Shown: positions 18,537 to 28,378, counted from the first letter of the stretch. The stretch is 64,000 nucleotides of DNA from Desmonostoc muscorum LEGE 12446 (GCF_015207005.2 NZ_JADEXS020000001.1:5913001-5977000), one strand, 5' to 3'. The notes: generated by a model not told the origin, from the sequence alone. Numbers and translations: made by a program.

Positions 18537-18887
18537 TCAAAGGCCAACAGCTCGATCAAACCGTAGTATTTCTAAACTGCGATCGCCATATACCCCGTCG
18601 ATTTGTTCACGACAGCAGTCAATGGCAAAATCATTGAGTTCTTCTGGTTCAATTCCATACATATCTTGAAACACTTCTGACTCCACGCGACAGAAGCGCG
18701 GACGATTCGCGTAGATGCGGCACTCTCGCGTAGTATGGTCAAAATTAATGCACCATCCTCCTTCACCTACCATGCTGAGGTAAAGTTCTAGTTCTGGAGG
18801 TGAGAGATACTCATCCAAATCTGGACGATCTGCTGGATCGAGATGACAGCAGGCTCCACATTGTTTTATACATTGCCAAGTTGACAT
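18537..18887 (-). CDS. YkgJ/UPF0153 family cysteine-cluster protein
   Basis: A 116-residue protein with the family Cys pattern: C6-x3-C10-x2-CC (QCIKQCGACCHLD), then Cys46, Cys55, Cys66 and a terminal Cys pair (DCCRE). These residues are thought to bind zinc or an Fe-S cluster. The function of the family is not established. The conserved Arg-Pro-x-x-C segment (ANRPRFCRVE) is present. It lies alone between repeats, with no operon partner. Confidence 0.85.
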   Translation of the reverse strand: MSTWQCIKQCGACCHLDPADRPDLDEYLSPPELELYLSMVGEGGWCINFDHTTRECRIYANRPRFCRVESEVFQDMYGIEPEELNDFAIDCCREQIDGVYGDRSLEILRFDRAVGL

Positions 18888-18890
18888 TTT

Positions 18891-19125
18891 GGATTGGGGA
18901 ATGGGGAATGGGGAATGGGGATTGGGTACTGGGTATTATAGCGATTTTGGTTTGGATGCAAAACGCTGTAGGGTCGCTGTAGAGTACCACTGCTGTAGTA
19001 CCGAACGTCCGTATTCTATCTAATTGAGAAAAGCTATAGGTATTGGGTACTGGAGATTGGAAAATAGTATTTTCAATCTTATTCCCTAGTCCCCAGTCCC
19101 CAATCCCTAATCCCCGATTCCTCAT
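18891..19125. repeat. Repeat cluster upstream of psb30, including MITE family B (copy 1, 18937-19038)
   Basis: The gap 18888-19254 starts with GGGGAATG tandem units. An element at 18937-19038 follows, starting TATAGCGATTTTGGTTTGG and ending AAAAGCTATA. Then comes an inverted repeat with arms AATAGTATTTTC / TCCCCAGTCCCCAATCCC. Further copies of family B lie at 40254 and 43253. No gene is seen here. Confidence 0.7.
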
Positions 19126-19254
19126 ATTTTATGTTTTTTCTTATAATTTTGTTAAGTAAATTAAATCCTACAGCCCGCGGCCAGATATGATCGATCGCGG
19201 GTTTCCCAACTAAGTTATTGAATTTTTTAAACAATTAGCAGGAGAAAAGGAAAA

Positions 19255-19398
19255 ATGTTTGACGCTGTGGGTGATTTATTTAACGCTTTTACCAGCATCA
19301 ATTGGGAAGTTATTTTTCAATTACTGTCCGTGGCGCTAATCGTGATTGCTGGGCCTGCGGTAATCTTTGTCCTGGCATTTCGCAACGGTAACCTTTAA
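19255..19398 (+). CDS. psb30: Photosystem II protein Psb30 (Ycf12)
   Basis: A 47-residue single-span membrane protein (MFDAVGDLF at the start, INWEVIFQL, then a hydrophobic stretch [19 protein letters not shown] and the RNGNL end). Size, the Trp-Glu-Val-Ile entry and the Ala-Gly-Pro kink match Psb30, a small subunit at the edge of the PSII core near PsbJ and cytochrome b559. A strong purine-rich ribosome site (AGGAGAAAAGGA) ends six bases before the ATG. The N-terminus is slightly longer than in some homologues (an extra [13 protein letters not shown] stretch). Confidence 0.93.
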   Translation: MFDAVGDLFNAFTSINWEVIFQLLSVALIVIAGPAVIFVLAFRNGNL

Positions 19399-19500
19399 GA
19401 GTGCTGAGTCCTGAGTGCTGAGTATTGAGTGAAAACAAGTGTAGAGTGCTGAGTCAAAGAAAATTTTGGAACTTAAAACTCAGGACTCATAACTCAGCAC
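19399..19500. repeat. GAGTGCTGAGTCCTGA-type inverted repeat between psb30 and recJ
   Basis: Direct copies of AGTGCTGAGT and AGTCCTGAG on the left face CAGGACTCATAACTCAGC on the right. The arms can pair into a long hairpin that lies between the two convergent genes. The right arm runs into recJ and supplies its last codons and stop, so recJ ends inside a repeat. Confidence 0.75.
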
Positions 19501-21610
19501 TTACGACTGATAAAGCTTGAAGGGCTGCCTGGATAATACTGTCGTATTGTGGTTGAGAAATATCAACTTCTTTGGCATCTTGACGATTGGTGCCAAGCAA
19601 ACCGTTTAACTGTCCTGGTTGCATAGCTAAGACTTTGCCTTCAGGATTTTTAATTCTTAATTCTGCTGCCAAACCATTTTTATACAAACCACAAGTATAC
19701 TGTCTCTGGTTGTATTCAAAACTGGTGCTTGAAGAAGTTGGCGGCGAAACAAAAAATTGTTGAACCTGAATTGGTAATCTCGCACCTACTAACTCTAGCT
19801 CAATGGTGGTGTTACCGTTAAAGTGATTCTCTCGCAGTTTATAAGCGACATCCAGCCGTGATGGTAGGCGGAAGTAATCGCGCCAACGCCAGGCGATCGC
19901 TTTAATTTTATACTGTTGACCATCAATAGTTTGAGCAATTGTCAGTTTAATGTGACCCTTGCCAACAATTTGTTGTTCAACGACTTGGACATTAGGTGTC
20001 CAAAAGATGGGATCGGGATTGTCGATACCGCAAGGATGGAGAGCGTTAAGCTGTTGATAAAGCTGCTGATTGATTTGATTGAGGTTGACTTCGGCATCGA
20101 TTTTCAGCAGAGGCTTGAGATGTTGGGGTTCAAGACATCCACTAGCAAACTCAACCAAACGCGATCGCAACAACTGTAAATTTTCTGCTGGAAGAGAAAA
20201 TCCACCGGCTGCTTTGTGTCCGCCAAATTTTCCTAGTAAGTCGTGGCAATATTCCAAAGCTGCAAACACATCAAACTCTGGAATTCCTCGTGCTGAACCG
20301 CGTATGTGTTGCTCATCTTCATAAGTACCAATGAATACAGGGACGCCGTAGCGTTCCACCAAGCGGGAGGCAACGATACCAATAACACCGTGGTGCCAGT
20401 TGGGTTGCACAACAACTAATACACGGTCTTGCTGTAGAGACGTTACATGTAACGTCTCTACAACAGCGATCGCTTCTTGTTCAATTTGCTCACACATCTC
20501 CTGACGACTGATATTTATTTGTTCGCACTGCATTGCTCTTTCCAGCGCCATCCCCATATCATCTGTAGTCAGCAGTTCAATCACAGTCTGGGGATTACCA
20601 ATGCGGCCAATGGCATTAATTCGCGGCCCCAGGCGAAATCCGATATCTTCCGGCTTTAGCGATTTTGGATTTTGGATTTTGGATTTTGGATTGGGGATTT
20701 TCTCCTCTGCTCCCTTGCTCCCTTGCTCTCCTGCTCCCTCTTCTCCCCTCGCTTGCACTCCAGCTACCTGAATTAACGCCTGGATTCCAGCTAAGTCCGA
20801 TTTAGGTAAATGTTGTAAACCGCGTTTTACCCAGCGGCGATTGACGCCAGTTAAGGGGGCTAAATCTGCGATCGTCCCCAGTGTAAATAGTGCTAACATC
20901 GGTCTAATTAAGCCTTTAGTCTCTCCTAACTGTTGTGCTAGAGACACTGCCAAAATATAGGCGACACCAACACCAGCAACACCCCGATAAGGAGATGATT
21001 CTGCTATCAGTTTGGGGTTGAGAATAGCATTCGCTGGTGGTAGTTTTTGGGGGATGTCGTGGTGGTCGGTGATAATAATTGTAAGACCAAGTTCTCTAGC
21101 TCTAGCTATTGGTTCAAATGCAGAGATGCCATTATCTACAGTGAGAATTAGCCCCACACCTTCAGTGTGAAATTCTTCAACTATACGTTTATTAATACCA
21201 TAGCCTTCGTGCATCCGACTGGGAATAGCATAATCTACTTTTGCGCCTAAAGTGCGGAGGCTACGCAAAAGTAAAGCAGTACTAGTCATGCCATCAGCAT
21301 CGTAGTCACCACAAATAGCGATTTTTGTTTGAGAGGCGATCGCATTTTCCAGTAACTCTATACTAATGGCCAAATCTGGAAATTCTTCTAAGGGGGAAGG
21401 CAAAACTAAAGACTCTGGATTTAAAAATTCTTGTGCTGCTTTTGGCGTTTCGATACCGCGATTAATTAATAATTGGCTGATGATGGGTGAAAGATTTATC
21501 TCAACCGCTAGCTTCTGAGCTAATTGAGTTTGTTGTGGATAAATCTGCCAACGTTGATTGGGTAAGGATCTGGTTTGTTTTGAGGATTCAGTTAAAGGTC
21601 GGTCTGGCAC
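19487..21610 (-). CDS. recJ: Single-stranded-DNA-specific exonuclease RecJ
   Basis: A 707-residue DHH-family 5'-3' exonuclease used in recombination and mismatch repair. Seen motifs: motif I CGDYDADGMTSTALL (about 100), motif II ILTVDNGI, motif III ITDHHDIP (DHH), the GRIGNP region, and GGHKAAGGFSL in the DHHA1 domain. The C-terminal OB region is present. Two foreign-looking inserts lie in frame. One is a low-complexity stretch at about residues 285-318 that translates heptamer repeats ([11 protein letters not shown]). The other is a segment around 385-395 read from a perfect 28-bp palindrome. Neither hits a catalytic motif, so activity is expected. The ATG at 21610 gives a normal N-terminus. 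Confidence 0.93.
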   Translation of the reverse strand: MPDRPLTESSKQTRSLPNQRWQIYPQQTQLAQKLAVEINLSPIISQLLINRGIETPKAAQEFLNPESLVLPSPLEEFPDLAISIELLENAIASQTKIAICGDYDADGMTSTALLLRSLRTLGAKVDYAIPSRMHEGYGINKRIVEEFHTEGVGLILTVDNGISAFEPIARARELGLTIIITDHHDIPQKLPPANAILNPKLIAESSPYRGVAGVGVAYILAVSLAQQLGETKGLIRPMLALFTLGTIADLAPLTGVNRRWVKRGLQHLPKSDLAGIQALIQVAGVQARGEEGAGEQGSKGAEEKIPNPKSKIQNPKSLKPEDIGFRLGPRINAIGRIGNPQTVIELLTTDDMGMALERAMQCEQINISRQEMCEQIEQEAIAVVETLHVTSLQQDRVLVVVQPNWHHGVIGIVASRLVERYGVPVFIGTYEDEQHIRGSARGIPEFDVFAALEYCHDLLGKFGGHKAAGGFSLPAENLQLLRSRLVEFASGCLEPQHLKPLLKIDAEVNLNQINQQLYQQLNALHPCGIDNPDPIFWTPNVQVVEQQIVGKGHIKLTIAQTIDGQQYKIKAIAWRWRDYFRLPSRLDVAYKLRENHFNGNTTIELELVGARLPIQVQQFFVSPPTSSSTSFEYNQRQYTCGLYKNGLAAELRIKNPEGKVLAMQPGQLNGLLGTNRQDAKEVDISQPQYDSIIQAALQALSVVSAEL
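20434..20461. repeat. 28-bp perfect palindrome inside recJ (GTAGAGACGTTACA half-site)
   Basis: Half-site GTAGAGACGTTACA is followed by its exact reverse complement. The recJ frame reads through it. It belongs to a family of 28-30-bp palindromes seen also at 23614, 34148, 36925, 40028, 40285 and 43284. Confidence 0.85.
20662..20755. repeat. Heptamer (GGATTTT) and TGCTCCCT repeats inside recJ
   Basis: About four GGATTTT units are followed by TTGCTCCC-type units, all within the recJ reading frame. They add about 30 residues that other RecJ proteins should lack. Confidence 0.75.
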
Positions 21611-21732
21611 AATTAAAAATTAGGAGTTTCCATTTTGATAATAGCGATGCCTGGGTTGGGCTACGCCTACGCCTGAATAACTTTTACCAGAACCGATGCC
21701 TCAATGCAACGTGCCAAATTAACTGCAAACTC

Positions 21733-22158
21733 CTAAAACACGTTGATTCTACCATCATCCATAATATACAAAGAGCGATCGCTTTCGAGACGCCAAGTGG
21801 GACGGAGTTCCAGGCGCAATGTACCAAAGTTGGGTTTTGAGACAATTGCTTGTAGTGACAAACCCGTTTCGCTCCAAAATATCAGAGATGTATTTGGCTC
21901 TGTACCCTCTATTTGTTCTAAATTTAATTTCTGTCCTGGACTCAAAGATATTGCATCAGTCCCAGAGGGTTTTTGAATTTTAATCAAATTAGGTGTGCTA
22001 TTTACGACTTCAACCCGGATGTGTTGTCCAGGTGTAAACTGAATCGGGCGCGAACCACAGTTAGAAGCACATGTTCCAGCCAAGGTAGGGCTGGGGTTAT
22101 CAATGGATGCCGTGAAAACGGTAACTGCAATTAAGGCAAACGACAGAGACTTAAACAT
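21733..22158 (-). CDS. Small secreted conserved cyanobacterial protein of unknown function
   Basis: A 141-residue protein with a Sec-type signal peptide (MFKSLSFALIAVTVFTAS, cleavage probably near residue 27 after TLAG). Two Cys residues follow soon after (CASNCGS), which could form a disulfide. The mature part looks all-beta (HIRVEVVNSTPNLIKIQ, LRLELRPTW). I do not recognise a named family. It lies just upstream of recJ on the same strand, with a gap of about 120 bp. Confidence 0.65.
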   Translation of the reverse strand: MFKSLSFALIAVTVFTASIDNPSPTLAGTCASNCGSRPIQFTPGQHIRVEVVNSTPNLIKIQKPSGTDAISLSPGQKLNLEQIEGTEPNTSLIFWSETGLSLQAIVSKPNFGTLRLELRPTWRLESDRSLYIMDDGRINVF

Positions 22159-22606
22159 AATACACAGTATAAGTACTAGACTAAAATTTTACTTTAGTCT
22201 CGTACTGTCAAGCCTCAGCATATTTTCCATAATTAAGCTGATGCGTGGCTTTTTTCTTTGAGAGTAAGTTCTGTATTGGCTTAAGAACAAGTCACACATG
22301 CATTTGCCCTGTAGTCTTCAACGCCAGGTATTCATTTTTTCTATTATTAACCGAAAATTATTGGGGCTAGAGCGCCAATCCAGTAGAGCGTGTTGACAAA
22401 CTATATAATGTTGTACCGCATATGAATGGGAATCGCTATAAGAGAAACTCACTAATGGCAGATAACCTCAAATACTATTATTTATACCCCAAGACCGATC
22501 GCTATTTCGGTGAACAAAAGTGAGTTTTTATTGTAAATTTACGTAAATTTACTGTAACATAGTTTGCAAGCATCAGCCCAAGCGATCGCTCCCCAACAGA
22601 AAATTT
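22159..22606. other. Intergenic region between the secreted protein and nagA
   Basis: No gene is seen. A short piece at 22420-22440 (ATGAATGGGAATCGCTATA) matches the right end of MITE family B and may be a degraded copy. The promoter of the secreted-protein gene should lie at the left side. Confidence 0.4.
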
Positions 22607-23770
22607 TTATAATCGTTGCCAAGATAGTTCTTTTGTCTGTTTATCCCAATGCCAGCGTAATAAATTAGCAGTTTGCACTGGAACAATTCCCGGTAAACCA
22701 ATTGCTTGTCTAGGTGCATTGGTAGCTAATAAAATCGCACTTTCCACATCACAAATTCCCCACTTGACCAAATTCTGCACTCCCACCAATAAAGGTAAAG
22801 TCGTTCCTGATAATGTGCCATCTGGCAATCGTGCAGTGCCGTTTTTGACTTCAATTTGCCGACTGTCCCAAGGATACACCCCATCGGGTAATCCCAGAGG
22901 TGCAAGGGCATCGCTAACTAGAAACAGCCCCTTTTCTCCATCACTGGCACGCAGTAAAATTTGCAACATAGTAGGCGAAACATGTTCTCCATCAGCAATA
23001 AAACCACACATCACATCCGGATGGGTAATTGCTGCCCCTAATAAACCAGGTTCACGATGATGTAGTGGTGGCATAGCATTGAAAGCATGGGTTACCATCG
23101 TTGCACCTAGTTCAAAGGCGCGTTCTGCTTGGGCGGCTGTTGCTTGGGAATGTCCTAAACTAACGGTAATCCCCACAGAACGCAAATATGGAATGACTTC
23201 GCCGATGGGATCTAATTCTGGCGCTAAGGTGATAACTTTCACAACATGGGCATAATCTCCCAAAACCCGCTTTACCTCGTCAATTGTTAAGGGTAACAGG
23301 TACTCTGCTGGATGTGCGCCACGCTTTTGGAAATTCAAAAATGGCCCTTCTAGATGTACTCCGAGAATTTTGGCGCATGACCTCTCTTTTTCAGTAAAAT
23401 TAGCAATAACTGCCAGCGATCGCTGAATATTTTCTATCGAAGTTGTGACAAGTGTCGGTAAAAATCCATCTACCCCTACATCCCACAAATATTGCGTTAT
23501 TTTCTCAAGAAGATAAGCATTTTCACTTCTCAAATCAGGAAATGCCAATCCCAATGCACCGTTAATTTGCAAATCAACGCCGCCCAGAGAAATCCAGTCA
23601 CCTGCTACATTTAGTAGGGACGCACAGCTGTGCGTCCCTACACCAACCTTACTCATTGGCGAGATTTGCTCAATTATTCCCTCTTGATTAACCAACAGCA
23701 TTTGCAAATCTTTGTATCCAGGCACTCTAGCATTGATAATTTCTAGGGCACTTTGTGTTCCTTGAGTCAT
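22607..23770 (-). CDS. nagA: N-acetylglucosamine-6-phosphate deacetylase (NagA)
   Basis: An amidohydrolase that removes the acetyl group from GlcNAc-6-phosphate in amino-sugar and wall recycling. Seen blocks: GGVDLQINGALG near residue 75, the metal-ligand Glu in GVHLEGPFLN, the His pair region SLGHSQATAAQA and MVTHAFNAMPPLHHREPG, the catalytic Asp in FLVSDALAPLG, and LSGTTLPLL. I choose the ATG at 23770 (387 residues); the longer frame starts in heptamer repeats. A 28-bp palindrome (23614-23641) is read in frame and encodes residues near VGVGTHSCASLL. Divergent from purE with 73 bp between starts. Confidence 0.9.
   Translation of the reverse strand: MTQGTQSALEIINARVPGYKDLQMLLVNQEGIIEQISPMSKVGVGTHSCASLLNVAGDWISLGGVDLQINGALGLAFPDLRSENAYLLEKITQYLWDVGVDGFLPTLVTTSIENIQRSLAVIANFTEKERSCAKILGVHLEGPFLNFQKRGAHPAEYLLPLTIDEVKRVLGDYAHVVKVITLAPELDPIGEVIPYLRSVGITVSLGHSQATAAQAERAFELGATMVTHAFNAMPPLHHREPGLLGAAITHPDVMCGFIADGEHVSPTMLQILLRASDGEKGLFLVSDALAPLGLPDGVYPWDSRQIEVKNGTARLPDGTLSGTTLPLLVGVQNLVKWGICDVESAILLATNAPRQAIGLPGIVPVQTANLLRWHWDKQTKELSWQRL
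23614..23641. repeat. 28-bp perfect palindrome inside nagA (GTAGGGACGCACAG half-site)
   Basis: Half-site GTAGGGACGCACAG is followed by its exact reverse complement, inside the nagA reading frame between two conserved blocks. It is the same family as the recJ palindrome. Confidence 0.85.
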
Positions 23771-23809
23771 CACGTTCGCGAGAATATAGCTAAATCTGAT
23801 TCTAGATTG

Positions 23810-23841
23810 AATCCAAAATCCAAAATCCAAAATCCAAAATT
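23810..23841. repeat. CCAAAAT heptamer repeat between nagA and purE
   Basis: Four tandem AATCCAA/AATCCAAA units lie in the short divergent promoter region, ending three bases before the purE ATG. They occupy the place where the purE ribosome site should be. Confidence 0.8.
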
Positions 23842-23843
23842 CT

Positions 23844-24362
23844 ATGGCTCCTTTAGTTGGTATTATCATGGGCAGCGATTCTGATTTGCCCACTATGAAA
23901 GACGCGATCGCAATTTGTGACGAATTTGGCGTTGAAAATGAAGTGGCGATCGTTTCTGCTCATCGTACCCCAGAACGCATGGTGGAATATGCTAAACTCG
24001 CACACCAACGCGGTATTAAGGTAATTATTGCTGGTGCGGGTGGTGCTGCTCATCTTCCCGGAATGGTAGCCTCTTTAACTCCCCTTCCTGTCATCGGTGT
24101 TCCTGTAGCCACTCGGAACCTGCAAGGACTAGATTCTTTGTATTCAATAGTACAAATGCCTGCTGGTATTCCCGTAGCTACAGTGGCGATCGGTAATGCC
24201 AAAAATGCTGGGCTTTTAGCAGTACAAATACTCGCAACAGCACAACCAGAATTGTTAGAAAAAGTCCAACAATATCGCCAAACTCTATGCGAATCGGTAA
24301 TCGCCAAGCAAGCCAAACTAGAAAAACTCGGTTATGAGCAATATTTACAACAAATGTTCTAA
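23844..24362 (+). CDS. purE: N5-carboxyaminoimidazole ribonucleotide mutase (PurE)
   Basis: A 172-residue class I PurE of purine synthesis, converting N5-CAIR to CAIR. The N-terminal signature [13 protein letters not shown], the SAHRTPERM loop and [14 protein letters not shown] with the conserved His-Leu-Pro are all present. Typical length. The ATG at 23844 directly follows heptamer repeats, so no good Shine-Dalgarno is visible, and translation may be leaderless or weak. Confidence 0.95.
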   Translation: MAPLVGIIMGSDSDLPTMKDAIAICDEFGVENEVAIVSAHRTPERMVEYAKLAHQRGIKVIIAGAGGAAHLPGMVASLTPLPVIGVPVATRNLQGLDSLYSIVQMPAGIPVATVAIGNAKNAGLLAVQILATAQPELLEKVQQYRQTLCESVIAKQAKLEKLGYEQYLQQMF

Positions 24363-24918
24363 TAAATACCGCACAGCACTGAGTTATATTAGCGGTAGCG
24401 GTGGATTCACTCCGTGCTGAATTGTAAACTTTACATTTACTGACCTTGAACACAGCCTTAAAGTAACAAATAATTAATTATTTGTATAAAAATTTAAAAA
24501 TATACAAACTTGTCCGACTCTGATCCCGGAAAATACTTATCCACAAAGGATATAGTTGCTTGATATTTTGCGTTAGGCGCTATGTTGCCATAGGGTAACG
24601 AAAAAAATGTATTAACAGATACAGTTTTTTGGTTTGAGTAAATAGACAATCAGTCAAATTTATCCGTTTAGGCATAAATTTTTCAAGGGTACAACACGAA
24701 GTAATCTCATAATTTCTGTGGAAGAATGTTTATGTTTTTTCCTCAATCAGAGTTTTTGATATTAGAAAAAGTGTGTTCTCTAGAAAATAAATCACTGACA
24801 CAGATAATGAGATAATTATTTTCCCAAAGCTTGGCTAAAACTTTGTAACCTCATACCTAACTAAAATAACTAATTTCGCTAAATCTATTACCGCTTTTCC
24901 AGCAGGAAAAAGGAAGCA
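24363..24918. other. Intergenic region before the ammonium transporter pair
   Basis: No gene is seen. A weak hairpin (CAGCAC / GTGCTG at about 24374-24420) follows purE. The rest is AT-rich and should hold the promoter of the first amt gene. I looked for a perfect NtcA site (GTA-N8-TAC), expected for nitrogen control, and did not find one. Confidence 0.4.
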
Positions 24919-26379
24919 ATGAATAAGCATGTTCGACCCTGGCATCGCCTACTGGCGCTAGCTATCGGTTCAATGGTGTTTGCAGTTTTTGCCCCAACAA
25001 TTGTACAGGCGGCAGATCCTCCGACTGTTCAGTCTTTATCCGAAACAACAACGAAACTGCAAATTTCCATTGATACTACCTGGGTACTAATCAGTGGGTT
25101 TTTAGTATTCTTCATGCAAACTGGCTTTGCCATGCTAGAAGCAGGTTTGATTCGGCAAAGAGGTGTAGTTAACGCCTTATTGGAAAACTTCATTGACGCT
25201 GCCGTAACCATTTTGGCATGGTGGGCGATCGGCTTTGGTATCGCCTTTGGTACGAGTGCTGGCGGTTTATTTGGTATAGATACCTTCTTCCTCAGTCAGC
25301 TACCTGGTGCAGATGGTAGCTATCCATTGGGTGCGCCAGGTTCTAGCGCTGCAATCAACACCTATACCTTGTTCTTCTTCCAATTTGCTTTCGCTGCTAC
25401 CGCCAGTACCATCACTACTGGTTCAATGGCCGGAAGAACAGATTTTATTGGTGACTTAATTTACAGTGCCGTTATGGGGGCAATCAGCTACCCGATTATC
25501 GTTCACTGGGCGTGGAACTCCAACGGCTGGTTAGCCAAGCTGTACTATCATGATTTTGCTGGTAGTTCCGTTGTTCACACTGTGGGTGGTTGGACAGCAC
25601 TGATTGGAGCTTATTTGCTTGGTCCCCGTCCTGGTCGTCCGGCGTGGGGAACACTACCACCGGCACACAACTTGGGGTTAGCGACTCTCGGAGCAATGAT
25701 TTTATGGTTTGGCTGGTACGGGTTCAACCCTGGTTCAACTTTGGGAACAGGTACTCCTGGGTTAATTGGTTTAGTAACAATTAATACTACACTTGCCGCA
25801 GGAGCAGGAGCGCTATCAGCGATAATTTTCCAATATATTCGCACGGGTAAGTGGGATTTAGTTTATTGTCTCAACGGTTCACTAGCAGGATTAGTGGCAA
25901 TTACAGCACCTTGTGCTTTTGTTGCTCCCTGGGCTTCGGTTTTGATTGGTTTAACAGGTGGTATTTTGGTGACGCTAGGAGTAGATTTAATTGAGTCATT
26001 GCACATTGATGACCCGGTGGGGGCTTTTGCCGTACACGGTATCAATGGCATGATGGGTACTCTCTCCGTTGGCTTCTTAGGTCAAGCAGAACTGACCTTG
26101 AATAAAAAAGCAGGGTTGTTTTTAGGCGGTGGCTTTGATTTGCTGGGCATACAACTTTTGGGGGTAGTAGCAATTGTAGTTTTCACCGTCGCCTTTAGCT
26201 TTTTGATGTTTGGTGGTCTAAAAGCCCTGGGACGCCTGCGCGTCGATCCCCAAGCCGATCGCATTGGTATTGATGCTTACGAACACGGTGCGTCAGTATG
26301 GCCGGATGTTTATTCACTAGAAGAACAAGAAAAAAATCGCAATAAAACTCCAGAAGTTGGAGCTTTTGAAAGCGAATAG
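24919..26379 (+). CDS. amt: Ammonium transporter (Amt/Rh family), first of tandem pair
   Basis: A 486-residue inner-membrane protein with an N-terminal signal-like segment (residues 1-32, ending VQAADPP) and eleven hydrophobic segments. The pore His pair is seen in SSVVHTVGGW and FAVHGINGMMG, with the Amt signature DPVGAFAVHG. The C-terminal cytosolic tail (RIGIDAYEHGASVWP) is the region that couples to PII/GlnK in this family. It takes up ammonium when nitrogen is scarce. The second amt gene follows after 381 bp. Its ribosome site is GGAAAAAGGAAG, about five bases before the ATG. Confidence 0.93.
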   Translation: MNKHVRPWHRLLALAIGSMVFAVFAPTIVQAADPPTVQSLSETTTKLQISIDTTWVLISGFLVFFMQTGFAMLEAGLIRQRGVVNALLENFIDAAVTILAWWAIGFGIAFGTSAGGLFGIDTFFLSQLPGADGSYPLGAPGSSAAINTYTLFFFQFAFAATASTITTGSMAGRTDFIGDLIYSAVMGAISYPIIVHWAWNSNGWLAKLYYHDFAGSSVVHTVGGWTALIGAYLLGPRPGRPAWGTLPPAHNLGLATLGAMILWFGWYGFNPGSTLGTGTPGLIGLVTINTTLAAGAGALSAIIFQYIRTGKWDLVYCLNGSLAGLVAITAPCAFVAPWASVLIGLTGGILVTLGVDLIESLHIDDPVGAFAVHGINGMMGTLSVGFLGQAELTLNKKAGLFLGGGFDLLGIQLLGVVAIVVFTVAFSFLMFGGLKALGRLRVDPQADRIGIDAYEHGASVWPDVYSLEEQEKNRNKTPEVGAFESE

Positions 26380-26760
26380 ACCGAACAAACATACTTTATA
26401 GCTGAAAAACCGTCATTCTACGGTAGTTAAAGTGTATTGTGCAAATTGCTTAGCACTTAAATACCCTATTTTTTTCCCATTAGATAAACAATTTTGGGCA
26501 GTTTACCTGCAAAAATATGTTTATGTTTTTGAAATAATAAAGATTAAGTAAAGTAGATTTGATTGTTTGAGAAAGAATATCTGAATTTATTAAAAAGATA
26601 TAGGAAAAATATTTACAGATGTACAATTGTTTTTTACACTCCTACTAAGGTTATTTGATTTTCTGCTTTGGAAACAACTGGTCTCAAGGAAAAATATCAA
26701 AAACTAGTGTATTTCAGTTCTGGCTTAAGTTATTTCCTGTTTTGAACGATGCTTTGAAGG
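26380..26760. other. Gap between the two ammonium transporter genes
   Basis: AT-rich, no gene. A small stem (ACCGT / ACGGT near 26410-26425) without a T-run follows the first gene. The length suggests the second gene has its own promoter. No perfect GTA-N8-TAC NtcA box was found; GTACAATTG near 26620 has the wrong spacing. Confidence 0.35.
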
Positions 26761-28338
26761 ATGATGTTCAAATTCATGTACAAACAAAAATCGAACCCAA
26801 AAAGAAGGCATCTATCTGTAAGAAATTACAGAGAATTTGCACAATCAAACTCAAAAGTCAAGAGATTCTATTTAGCAATTAAGCGACTTACTCCCAGTTG
26901 GCAAGCCTGCTTACCTTTAGCCTGTCTGATTGTATTGGGTTGGGGTTATGCCGCAGTTGCCCAAACTCCAGCTGCCGGCCCGACCACAGCAGAACTCAAA
27001 GTTGCTATTGATACCCTGTGGGTTGCGATCGCTGCATTTTTGGTATTCTTCATGAATGCTGGTTTTTGTATGTTAGAAACTGGCTTCTGTCGCCAGAAAA
27101 ATGCAGTCAACGTTCTTGCTAAAAACTTGATTGTCTTTGCTCTGGCCACCGTTGCTTTTTGGGCAATTGGTTTTGGCTTGATGTTCGGCGACGGCAACGG
27201 CTTCATCGGATTGAATGGGTTTTTCCTATCAGGAGCAGATAACAGTCCGGCAACAGGAGATGCCTATAAAGGTGTCTTTAGTGCCCTTGGTTGGGCTGGT
27301 GTACCCCTAGCTGCCAAGTTTTTATTCCAGTTAGTATTTGCCGGAACCGCAGCAACAATTGTTTCTGGTGCAGTTGCTGAAAGAATTAAATTTATTGACT
27401 TCCTCATTTTCAGCCTCTTACTCGTAGGTATTTCTTACGCCATTACTGGACACTGGATTTGGGGTGGCGGTTGGCTGGCAAAAAACGGTTTCTGGGATTT
27501 TGCCGGTTCTACGGTGGTTCACTCAGCTGGTGGCTGGGCAGCTTTAATGGGAGCAGCATTTCTCGGTCCCCGCATTGGTAAATATCAAGACAAGCAAGTT
27601 GTTGCCCTACCAGGTCACAACATGAGTATTGCCACCTTGGGTTGTTTAATTCTTTGGTTGGGTTGGTTTGGTTTCAACCCCGGTTCTGTAATGGCTGCCG
27701 ATCCTAGTGCAATTACTCACATTGCTTTAACAACCAACATGGCTGGCGCAGTCGGTGGTATTGCCGCTACAGTTACAGCTTGGCTTTACTTAGGTAAGCC
27801 AGACCTGTCAATGATTATCAATGGTATTTTGGCTGGCTTAGTTGGCGTTACAGCATCTTGTGCCTACATCAGCATTGGCAGTGCTTTCATCATTGGCTTA
27901 ATTGCTGGAGTCATCGTAGTTTTCTCCGTCACATTCTTTGACAAAATTGGTATTGATGACCCAGTGGGAGCTACCTCAGTTCACCTAGTTTGCGGTATCT
28001 GGGGAACTCTAGCAGTAGGTTTGTGGTCTGTCGGTCCTGGTGTTTACTCCTGGTATGGTGAGGCACTTGGCCCAGCAAAAGGTCTATTTGCAGGTGGTGG
28101 ATTTGGACAGTTAGGTGTTCAATTGCTCGGTGTTGTCTCAGTGGGCGGCATCACTGTTTTACTCAGTAGTATTTTTTGGCTAGTGCTGAAAGCTACCTTA
28201 GGTATCAGAGTATCCACAGAAGAGGAATTAGAAGGTTTAGATATCGGTGAACACGGTATGGAAGCTTACAGCGGATTCCTCAAAGAAGGTGATGCAACTG
28301 CATTTTCTGAAGGACAAAGTTCAATTGGAAAATTTTGA
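26761..28338 (+). CDS. amt: Ammonium transporter (Amt/Rh family), second of tandem pair
   Basis: A 525-residue paralogue. The pore His residues are in [10 protein letters not shown] and [11 protein letters not shown], with [10 protein letters not shown] as signature, and the tail has [13 protein letters not shown]. The N-terminus is odd: about 42 basic residues ([18 protein letters not shown]) precede the signal-like helix that ends VAQTPAAG. No good start codon with a ribosome site lies nearer the helix, and AAGG stands only 1-4 bases from the double ATG, so the start is uncertain. A strong terminator follows. Substrate and PII coupling are as for the first copy. Confidence 0.9.
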   Translation: MMFKFMYKQKSNPKRRHLSVRNYREFAQSNSKVKRFYLAIKRLTPSWQACLPLACLIVLGWGYAAVAQTPAAGPTTAELKVAIDTLWVAIAAFLVFFMNAGFCMLETGFCRQKNAVNVLAKNLIVFALATVAFWAIGFGLMFGDGNGFIGLNGFFLSGADNSPATGDAYKGVFSALGWAGVPLAAKFLFQLVFAGTAATIVSGAVAERIKFIDFLIFSLLLVGISYAITGHWIWGGGWLAKNGFWDFAGSTVVHSAGGWAALMGAAFLGPRIGKYQDKQVVALPGHNMSIATLGCLILWLGWFGFNPGSVMAADPSAITHIALTTNMAGAVGGIAATVTAWLYLGKPDLSMIINGILAGLVGVTASCAYISIGSAFIIGLIAGVIVVFSVTFFDKIGIDDPVGATSVHLVCGIWGTLAVGLWSVGPGVYSWYGEALGPAKGLFAGGGFGQLGVQLLGVVSVGGITVLLSSIFWLVLKATLGIRVSTEEELEGLDIGEHGMEAYSGFLKEGDATAFSEGQSSIGKF

Positions 28339-28378
28339 CCTCTCCCCTGAACTAAAGGCGAAGGGATTCTAAACTGTT

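Noticed and set aside
24363..26760. NtcA-binding sites upstream of the two amt genes
   Set aside because: Candidate GTA...TAC pairs have 6 or 11 bases between them instead of 8, so I do not call a site.
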